From: Akebia trifoliata
Taxonomy: Eukaryota; Streptophyta; Magnoliopsida; Ranunculales; Lardizabalaceae
Length of the DNA: 64,000 nt
Direction: 5' to 3'
Assembly (NCBI GenBank): GCA_017979445.1
Contig: CM030714.1
Location: 18,285,892 to 18,349,891, forward strand
Shown here: in pieces, positions 55,782 to 64,000 of the stretch
Layout: every line of letters starts with the position of its first letter
Numbering within the stretch: position 1 is the stretch's first letter
Notes under the pieces: model-generated
What the model was told of the DNA's origin: nothing
The model's input: the letters and a program-made list of their open reading frames with translations, nothing else
Databases searched by the model: none
Translations under genes and position numbers: made by a program

Positions 55782-57487
55782 TGTAGACACTTCATTTTTG
55801 TACTCGCCTGATTAATCAACCCGTCAACCTGATAGCAACGGTTCCCAATGATGGATGATTATTCCAATGCTTTATTTTGTTACCAGATATGTTTCAGAAA
55901 TCCTGATGAACTATCTCGAACTAACAAAATTATAGAAATCACGCTACGCTAGGAAAATATAATCACAAAAGCCTAAAAATCATCTTACAGACAAAAAGAA
56001 GTTTCACGGTAAAAATCATTCAAAAATGACCAAATTATCAAAATACTCCTAACATCAAAATATCCCTAGAGCCTATGATACACTTAGGAAAATCCATTCA
56101 AACACATAAAACAGCAAACCGAAAGCAAATAAATCATTTCTCCAATTTTCACAGAATTTTGATAAAATTATGAAAATGCCCCTCATAAAGTTCACGACCA
56201 TTTCGCACAAAAAACTTCATAAATGATAAAAACTAAAATTTCCATTGAATTCCTTATGAAAAACCGATTCCAAAACATCCTGGAACATTGAAAAATAATT
56301 TAAAACGCAAACATTTCTCTTTAGGGGAAAAATGGTAATTTTACAATTTTAATAATTAAAAATTTCGAAATAAATAAATAAAATATTAAATAATGTAAAG
56401 TTAAACATTAATAAAATTAATTTAAAAATTTGAATAAAAAAAATCGATCAATCAAGTTCTCGGACAAAATTGTTGATGGTTGCCAAGATATTTATTCAAG
56501 GACCCCTCAATTTAGGGGTCCAAAGAATTAAGATATAATAGAGGGGGGTTCTCCAAAAAATTAAAGTCAATCAAGTAAGACTAAAGTCAAAATTAAAGTC
56601 AATCAAATAAGACTAAAGTCAAGATATTAAAAGTCAACCAAATAAGACTAAAGTCAAAATCTTAAAGTTAATCAAATGAGACTAAAAGTCAAAACCCTAC
56701 TAGAGTTCTACATAAATAATAGTTCTATTTAAAGAAATCTTAACTAAATAATAACTCTATTTAATAGAATTTTAACTAAATAATAACTCTTTCTAAGATA
56801 ATTATAATTAAACAATGATTCTCTCTAAAAGAATTATAATTAAACCTTAACTCTATCTAAAAGGCACTTAAAAATTTTTATAAATAGGAGCCTTCACACC
56901 CTATTTTAGTATCCAAGAATAAACCTTAAGAGAAGTAGGTCAAAAATCTTCCCTAAACTCCCATAAACCCTAATTTTGAAGCCCTAACTCCTTACCTAAC
57001 ATCCATAACCCAACTTTAGCTCAAAAAATACTTAGAAACTCTTAAAAAACACCCAAAATTTGAGAAAAAGTCCGAAAATTCATATATAAGAAGAAAGTAC
57101 CTTGTCTTAGAGATCTGAAGCGAATCCGGTGACAGAATGAAGCGATGAGTGCTATAGAAGGAACTATTCTATCAGATCTGAGGGAACAAAACCGTTGCAT
57201 TCGTAAAGGTAAAGATTTTTATTTTTTATTTTTATTACTTAGGTTTTTTTAGCAAAGTAGTTTTATTTGAAAATTAGTAGAGACCAGCATTTGTCGGACG
57301 GGGTTGGTGCCTAACACCTTCCAACCCCATAATGTGATCACCGGACCCGTATTTTCTTTCGTAGATTACTATTATTTGCCTTTTAGAGTCATTGTTCGGT
57401 TTCTAGGACGTAATAACTAGGTGGCGACTCCCAAACCTCAAAGGTCAAAAGCGGATCCGCACACCCCGCGGATCGACGGCGCTTTCA
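55782..57487 (+). repeat. M 3' LTR
   Basis: 1706 bp, TGTAGACACT...GGCGCTTTCA, with TATAAATA at 56879-56886 and W-box units at about 56555-56700. It is followed by the CAATC target duplication. Confidence 0.9.
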
Positions 57488-57492
57488 CAATC
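57488..57492. repeat. Target site duplication of M, right copy (CAATC)
   Basis: Matches 79-83. Confidence 0.85.
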
Positions 57493-58421
57493 CAGTAAGA
57501 CTAAAGTCAAGAAATTAAAGTCAATCAAGTAAGACTAAAGTCAATATCTTAAAGTCAATCAAGTAAGACCAAAGTCAAGATATTAAAGTTAATCAAGTAA
57601 TCTTAAAGTCAATCAAGTGAGACTAAAAGTCAAAACCCTGATAAAATTCTAATTAAACAATAACTCTATTTAAAACAATCCTAATTAAATAATGACTCTA
57701 GTTAAAACAATTCTAATTAAAATATGACTCTACCTAAAATAATTATAATTAAACAATAATTCTCTCTGAAAGAATTATAATTAAACATTAACTCTATCAA
57801 AATAAGCACTTAAAAAAATCTATAAATAGGAGTCCCTACAACTTATTTTCGCATTAAAAAATAAATCTTAGAAAAAGTAGGTCAAAAAGCTTCCCTAGCC
57901 TCTCATGAACCCTAATTTTGAAGTCCCGACTCTTTACCTAACATCCATACCCCAACTTTAGCTCAAAAAATACCTAGAAACCTTTCCAAAGTACCCTAGA
58001 AATCTATAAAAATTAGAAAAATTCTGAAGGAGATACTTTGTTTTGGAGATCCGAAACGAATCTAGTGACAGAACGAAGCGAGCAATACTGTACGAAGAAC
58101 TATTCTACCAGATCTGAGGGAACAAGACTGTTGTCTTTGTTAAGGTAAAGTTTTAAGTTTTTTTATTGATTAGGTCTTTTTAGCAATGTAGTTCTATTTG
58201 AAAATTAGTAGAGACCGGCGTTTGCCGGGCGGGGTTGGTGCCTAACACCTTCCAACCCTGTAATGTGATCCTCGAACTCAGTATTTTTTTAATAGATTAG
58301 TTGCTTGTTTATCCATTTCGAGTCAATGTTCGATTCCTAGACCGTAATATCTAGGTGGTGACTCCCAAACTTCAAAGGTCAAAAGCGGATCCGCGTACCT
58401 TGCGGATCGAGGGCGCTTTCA
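57493..58421 (+). repeat. H 5' LTR, right part
   Basis: Continues from CAGTAAGACTAAAG through the W-box array (to about 57635), TATAAATA at 57821-57828 and the U5 hairpin (near 58235) to GGGCGCTTTCA. Confidence 0.88.
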
Positions 58422-58422
58422 G

Positions 58423-58440
58423 TAGCGACTCTATTGGGGA
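58423..58440 (+). other. Primer-binding site of H
   Basis: TAGCGACTCTATTGGGGA, four transitions from the tRNA-Arg(ACG) complement. Confidence 0.8.
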
Positions 58441-58666
58441 TTATTAAGGATCAGACTTGAAAAACCCCAAGTATGGGAACATTGCCAAGATGACCTAGTT
58501 TGTTTTATTATTTAGTTTGATTTATTTTATTTGTTTATTTATTTATTTATTTTTGTGGCTTGATTATGGATGATTTTGGATATTGTATTTTTGTCTAATT
58601 AAGGGTCACTTTTTGAAGATTTTGGGTATTGTATTTCAAATTGACATATGAAAATGATGGAATGAT

Positions 58667-60560
58667 GAAGGTTGGGATAGCAATGTTAAAATATTTTTAC
58701 AGAACATTCCAGTAAGAATTAAGTCTAGGCACCTATTAATAAAACGTAGATCTCATCGAGTAGATTAATTTTGAATCTGAGTTCACTCAATTTCGTTCTT
58801 GGGAGCCTTGGATATCATTGATGTAAGTTCGTATTAATCTCTAAATGTGGAATTATTATTGAATGAAGGTTGGGATAGTATTGTTAAAATATTTTTACAG
58901 AACATTCTAGTGTGAATTAAGTCCGGGCACCTCTTACTAAAATGTAGATCTCATCGAGTAAATTAATTTAGAACCTGAGTTCACTCAATTTCGTTATCGG
59001 GAGCCTTGGATATCATCGATGTAAGTTTGGATTAATCTGTAAATCTGGAATTGTTGTTGAATGAAGGTTGGGACAACAATGTTAAAACATTTTTACAGAA
59101 CATTCTAGTGAGTATTAAATCTGGGCACCTATAATAAAACTTAGATCTCATCGAGTAGATTAATTTAGAACCTAAGTTCAATCAGTTTCGTTATCGGGAA
59201 CCTTGGATATCATCAATGCAAGTTCGGATTATATTTTGTAAATCTGGAATTGTTGCTGAATGAAGGTTGGGACAGTAATGTTAAAATAATTTTATAGAAT
59301 ATTCTAGTTAGAATTAAGTTGGGACATCGGGAGCCTTGGATATCATCGATGCAAGTTCGGATTATATTTTGTAAATCTGGAATTATTGCTTAATGAAGGT
59401 TGGGACAGTAATGTTAAAATATTTTTATAGAATATTCTAATTAGAATTAAGTCTGGGCACCTTTAATAAAACGTAAATCTCACCGAGTAGATTAATTTAG
59501 AACTTGAGTTCACTCAATTTCGTTATCGAGAGCCTTGGATATCATCGATGCAAGTTCGGATTAATCTTTAAATCTGGAATTGTTGCTAAATGAAGGTTGG
59601 GACAGTATTGTTAAAACATTTTTACAGAATATTCTAGTAAGAATTAAGTCTGGGCACCTGTTACTAAAACGTAGATCTTATCGAGTAGATTAATTTAGAA
59701 CTTGAGTTCACTCAATTTCGTTATCGGGAGCCTTGGATATCATCGATGCATGTTCGGATTAATCTGTAAATCTGGAATTGTTGCTGAATGAAGGTTGGGA
59801 CAGCAATGTTAAAACGTTTTTACAGAACATTCTAGTGAGAATTAAATCTAGGCACCTTTAATAAAACTTAGATCTCATCGAGTAGATTAATTTAGAACCT
59901 AAGTTCACTCAGTTTCGTTATCGGGAGCCTTGGATATCATCGATGCAAATTTGGATTATATTTTGTAAATCTGAAATTGTTGCTAAATGAAGGTTGGGAC
60001 AGTCATGTTAAAATGTTTTTATAGAATATTCTAGTAAGAATTAAGTCTGGGCACCTTTAATAAAATGTAGATCTCATCAAGTAGATTAATTTAGAGCCTG
60101 AGTTCACTCAATTTCGTTATCGGGAGCCTTGGATGTCATCGATGCAAGTTCGGATTGTATTTTGTAAATCTGGAATTGTTGCTGAATGAAGGTCGGATAG
60201 TAATGTTAAAACGTTTTTACAGAATATTCTAGTGAGAATTAAGTCTGGGCACTTTTAATAAAACTTAGATCTCATCGAGTACATTAATTTAGAACCTGAG
60301 TTCACTCAGTTTTGTTATCGGGAGCCTTAGATATCATCGATGCAAATTTGGATTGTATTTTGTAAATCTGGAATTGTTGCTGAATGAAGGTTGAGACAAC
60401 ATTATTAAAACGGTTTTACAGAACATTCTAGTGACATTTAAGTCTAGGCACCTTTAATAAAACGTAGATCTCATCGAGTAGATTAATTTAGAACCTGAGT
60501 TCACTCAATTTTATTATCGGGAGCCTTGGATATCATCAATACAAGTTCGGATTGTATTTA
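58667..60560 (+). repeat. ~198-bp tandem array (H), ten units
   Basis: Units start at GAAGGT-like boxes at about 58667, 58865, 59063, 59262, 59395, 59592, 59790, 59989, 60188 and 60386. The unit from 59262 is shortened to 133 bp by an internal deletion. Confidence 0.88.
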
Positions 60561-62190
60561 CCTAATTCACATAAACTCTAAATTTATCTAGTGTTAGCAT
60601 AGTTAATGATCTTGATTTATTTTGTGAGAGCGAGTTTATTTGACACTAGGATCTTTCTCTTTGATTTTCTTTTGGGATGTGTTTCTAGTTTTTTTTTTAT
60701 AATTTCAACAAAAAAAGGGGTTCATCCCTCCTCATCTCAACAATTATCATTCTATCATCAATGTAATAGATAATCTCGATTTATTTTGGATCACCCAAAA
60801 GTGATCATTGATTGGACCTTAAAAATTATAAAAATTATGTCTATTGCAATGTTTGGGTTTGATCAATTATTCTATGCCATGTTCGTTAGTTGATTTGTCA
60901 TTGATCTTGATTATATATATAGTTGATGAGCTTATTTGTGATTTTGATAATGTTATTGGATTGATATTTATTTTGGTTAATATTTATGTGAAATCCAATG
61001 TATGATGATATGATCAGGCCCATGGACCCATTTGTTTGAAAAAGGCCCCGGGCACACCCCACCTTATTTCGCACACACCAGTAGCAAGTTTACTACATTG
61101 CACACTTGCATGTCCCAATCTAGCCAACATGGCACTAGTGTGTGGCCCGATCTCTTCGGAGATGCGACGTCATTCATGAAAACCACAACTCCAATCACGG
61201 ACCTTAGGGTATATAAAACTGGGGCATCAGTACCGTTTGATCAAGTGACTCTGAAAGGTATATCGATGCACCCATGCTGGGGCGACCTGAGCCTTTGACC
61301 TATTGTAAGCCGCACAGTCACATGTCCCGATTGCCAACGTAGTACTAGTACGTGATTGGTCTCCATGTGGGATGCTAAACCATTTATGAAAATTACAATC
61401 CTAGACTCGTACCTATACGGTATATCAAAGATAATCCAAGTTCACTAATTTTACTTCTTGGTCAAAATCAATGCCTAAGTAAGATCCTGCCCCGCTGTAC
61501 CGTACTGTACGAGGGGGATAGACAACGTTTATTCTAGATGAGAGGTATTTAAGTGGGTTGGAATTTTAGATTATCACTTATACGGTATATCAAACCAAGT
61601 CACCACGTACCGTCTGATTGAGTACGCTCGAGAGGTATATAGGTGCACTTGGGCAAGGGTGGCCAGATAAATTGCACTACACATAGTAAACTTAAAGTAT
61701 AGAGCCTTCCTATAGGTCACGACCTGAACTGACTATGGATGTTCCCGGGTTGCTCTATTTAATCCAACCAACAGGTAAGTGGGTGGACTGATCCAGACTG
61801 TTCAAACTAAACTCACTATATCGGTCCGACCCAATCAGTGAAATGTACGATTAATTTGAACCAATTAAACCAGTTGGCTCAATTGACAAAAGGATCAAAC
61901 TTATCAATGCCAAATCAGTTGGACTAATTGGTTTTATTTTCAAAGACTCAGACTATTTTATACCAAAAATATTCGAGCTTAATGTCAAATTATTTTGTCT
62001 GATCAATGGTTCTATCCCAATCAGGGGTAGACCTGTGACTAATCTTCTTCACCTTCTTGGTCGCTATAGGCTTATAGTGCATTTGCGTTCAATATTTCTC
62101 ACCGGACTTAGGCTAATTTCAAAATTTTAATCATGTGGTTAAGAATCAAACCTTTAGTATCAATGGTTAGTCTTGGTGTATTTCCATTCA
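60561..62190 (+). other. H leader and pre-gag spacer
   Basis: Lead-in, then the conserved leader from about 61020 with CACTAGTG and GTACTAGTAC (about 61343). The B-C segment lost about 100 bp near 61555 compared with N and U. The spacer to gag follows. Confidence 0.7.
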
Positions 62191-62310
62191 GGTAATGATT
62201 GCTCCTAGACGTTCTAAACCCTCATCTATGCTATTTTGGATCCGTCAAAAGAGTCATCTAGCCAAAGTACCAATGTCAAGTCCAAGTAGTCCATCCACCT
62301 AGAAGGACCT
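62190..62310 (+). pseudogene. gag start remnant (H)
   Basis: Only the first ~100 bp of gag remain, starting ATGATTGCTCCTAGACG near 62196. The capsid and knuckle regions present in M and U are deleted, and the sequence joins T-rich 3' flanking sequence at about 62300. Confidence 0.6.
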
Positions 62311-62539
62311 TCTCCCTTTGTAGATAATTGTCCCTGAGTTTTCTTTGAGTTTCCATCCAGTTTTCGTCAGTCTTTAAATCCAGTTTGTTTCAGTTACGTT
62401 AGTCTTTCTTCAACTTTCAAGTTTTAGTCAAATTTGTCAGTCTATGTCTTTTTTAATTCCAATAGAATAAAGAACCTTCTGATTATCATGCGTGTAATAA
62501 CGATTTGAACATAATATCAAACATGAGGAATGACTCAAG

Positions 62540-63100
62540 GCTTACAAATCGAACTTGATAAATATTGGAATTAAAGAGTACACTCAAGAACTACAGATTG
62601 GTGATACATTATCCTCAGGGGAACATGAGGGAATAATAAATTTACTTGAGAAATTCAACAATATTCTTGGATGGTCTCATCAGAATAGATTACACCAGAA
62701 TAAATCAAGATATAAAGTCAATGGTGAACTTCAAAGTCGAAGTTTATCGGTCAAGAATATATAGATGAAACCATCAACAAAGATGCTAAGACCCTCAAGA
62801 AGGGATCCCTCATAGTTTTCACTCAGAGAAAAAAATTATCATTTGCAAAAGAATATGAGATTTCTTTCGAAGTTTGGAAAGAATTGAACGAGTCAAGGTC
62901 AAATACAAAGAACGTAATCACACTCAATTTCGTAGAAGAAGACTAAAGATTACTCATTCTCAGAAGAAAACTGAAGTTACTCCTTTTCAAAAGAAGACCT
63001 CACTTGACAGAGCAATCCAGATATCGAATTCTTGAAACTTTGACCAAGTCGAGTAGCATTTACCAAAGGAGGCCTCCTTTGGTCGAACCATTTACCTTTT
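62540..63100 (+). pseudogene. Short pol stub (H)
   Basis: A 69-codon frame (62555-62764) reads KEYTQELQIGDTLSSGEHEG and LLEKFNNILGWSHQN. It resembles the stretch upstream of RT in Tat/Ogre polyproteins and is the best-preserved copy of this stub. No RT follows. Confidence 0.55.
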
Positions 63101-63169
63101 TTACCAAAACCAAAAAAAATATAACTTTTTTTAGCCCCTCGTAGCCTCTAAAAAAATTAAATAGCCTGT

Positions 63170-63570
63170 TTCTTTCTAAACCACACCAACAAACCTTGGG
63201 AGGAAAGTCTAAGTATGAATTACATTTTAACCTGATTCCAAAAGAAAAAGAAATATTTGGGGTACGTAGGCAACCTGAGAAGTTACTTCAGGCCCGGTCA
63301 CGCAAAGAATAAGTGTATTCTCTTAAGAAAAGTGTCATCTAAATGTAAAATCGCCTATTGAAAGGTTCAAAAGCAAAGAATGCCAAACTAGGGGCATTAG
63401 AAAAAAAAATCAAAAGAATTGGTAAAAAGAAAAGAATACCAAACTAGGAGCATTAGAAAAAAAGTCAAAAAAATTTATAGAAAAGAATGACACAAAAAGA
63501 TAATATTAGACTAGGGGCATTTTGGAAAGTCGAGCCTTTTATCCTTTCTTTCTAAACCATGTCCTAAGCC
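63170..63570 (+). other. Conserved 3' UTR block and PPT-like boxes (H)
   Basis: GGGGTACGTAGGCAACCTGA at about 63258, and AATGCCAAACTAGGGGCATT-type boxes at about 63377, 63435 and 63510. Confidence 0.65.
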
Positions 63571-63654
63571 CACTTATTAAGTCCTTCTAAATACTAATTG
63601 ACTAGGTTAAGGTGTAGGGAACCAAGAAGCTGTCGAGTTGAATATTCAAGATCA

Positions 63655-63850
63655 TTGAGAAAAAAGAGAAGCCTGCTAAGTCGAAAATCCGAAAAGGTGA
63701 CTTAGGCAAAAGTTAGGGAATAACCATAAAAAAACCTGTTAGGTTGAAAACTTGAAAATATGACTCAGGAAAAAATCAAGACATCTTTAGAAAAAAAAAA
63801 AGAAAAACCCGCTAGGTTGAAAACTTGGAAAGGCAACCTAAACAAAAATT
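63655..63850 (+). repeat. 3' UTR stem-loop array (H), three units
   Basis: Unit 1 pairs CTAAGT with ACTTAG; unit 3 pairs CTAGGTTG with CAACCTA. Unit 2 has decayed. Confidence 0.65.
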
Positions 63851-63863
63851 AGGGCATCATCAA

Positions 63864-63998
63864 ATGGGAGGAAAAGTCCTATCAAGAAGAAAAATTCAGA
63901 AACAAGTTTGTGCAGAAATTAGGAAATGCAGAACCATTCAAGCCACAACATTAGATGAAAATAATATTGAAGTCGAAGAAACTCAGAAGTCATTTTGA
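63864..63998 (+). CDS. Small open frame in H 3' UTR, function unknown
   Basis: A 44-codon frame, MGGKVLSRRKIQKQVCAEI to EVEETQKSF. It is related to the N-terminal half of the 84-codon frame in U (28746). The shared start, MGGKV-SRRKIQK, is conserved between U and H. It is probably a relic; its role is not known. Confidence 0.28.
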   Translation: MGGKVLSRRKIQKQVCAEIRKCRTIQATTLDENNIEVEETQKSF

Positions 63999-64000
63999 AC

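Larger units (their letters stand above)
84..57487 (+). mobile_element. M: Tat/Ogre-like LTR retrotransposon, gag-type, heavily invaded
   Basis: M is a complete but interrupted element. Its parts are a 5' LTR (84-963 and 12190-13037), PBS at 13057, a ~192-bp tandem array, a conserved leader, a decayed gag at 20454-21970, a pol stub, 3' UTR blocks, 77-bp repeats, a PPT and a 3' LTR (55782-57487). CAATC flanks both ends. About 10 bases in 57 kb of span are TSD; the bulk of the span is later insertions: N in the 5' LTR, W in the leader, and T (with U, V and Q inside) in the 3' UTR. No RT, RNase H or integrase core is present, so M is non-autonomous. Confidence 0.85.
58422..64000 (+). mobile_element. 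H: outermost element, interior, continues past window
   Basis: It has a PBS, ten 198-bp tandem units, the leader, only the start of gag, a pol stub, the 3' UTR block, a stem-loop array and the small open frame, in the order of M and U. The 3' LTR lies beyond the window. Most decayed PBS of the set. Confidence 0.82.

Overview
This is an AT-rich plant nuclear window, most likely from a eudicot, and I see no intact host gene in it. Almost every base belongs to one nested cluster of Ty3/gypsy LTR retrotransposons of the Tat/Ogre kind. The evidence is 1.7-1.8 kb LTRs with TG...CA ends, 5-bp target duplications, an 18-nt primer-binding site matching the 3' end of plant tRNA-Arg(ACG), an Ogre/Tat-type gag with a CX2HX4HX4C knuckle, and integrase remnants. 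The species cannot be named from sequence alone.

Layout. H is the outermost element: its 5' LTR is at 1-83 and 57493-58421, and its interior runs from 58422 past the window end. M (84-57487, TSD CAATC) lies inside the H LTR. M carries three insertions. N (964-12184, TSD TCAAC) sits in the M 5' LTR. W (14680-19313, TSD ATAGC/ATAGT), a 4.6-kb solo LTR of a related family, sits in the M leader. T (23215-53544, minus strand, TSD CCAAT/CCTAT) sits in the M 3' UTR. T in turn contains U (24244-32687, plus strand, 5' end lost) in its 3' LTR and V (34122-48188, minus strand, 5' end lost) in its interior. V contains Q (35126-46993, minus strand, TSD CCCCC), the youngest element, in its LTR. The nest is therefore five deep: H>M>T>V>Q.

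Two non-autonomous sublineages share LTRs and leader. M and U keep a decayed gag but almost no pol, and H, T, M and U otherwise fit this type; M, U and T also have 77-bp repeats near the 3' end. N and Q have no gag, keep a pre-RT stub joined to an integrase remnant, and carry a 33/34-bp minisatellite; V has the same minisatellite. RT and RNase H were not found in any copy. All must have depended on enzymes supplied from elsewhere.

The most interesting signals are these. A fragment of a CYP78A-type cytochrome P450 gene is captured inside T (50344-50897, minus). Three separate repeat or hairpin systems keep base pairing through compensatory changes: a 3' UTR stem-loop array, the minisatellite, and a U5 hairpin shared with the distant W family. 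TTGAC(C/T) W-box cores are tandemly arrayed in U3. PBS decay (4, 3, 2, 1 and 0 mismatches in H, M, N, T and Q, all G-to-A or C-to-T) follows the nesting order. The conserved leader is itself an old tandem duplication with matching palindromes.
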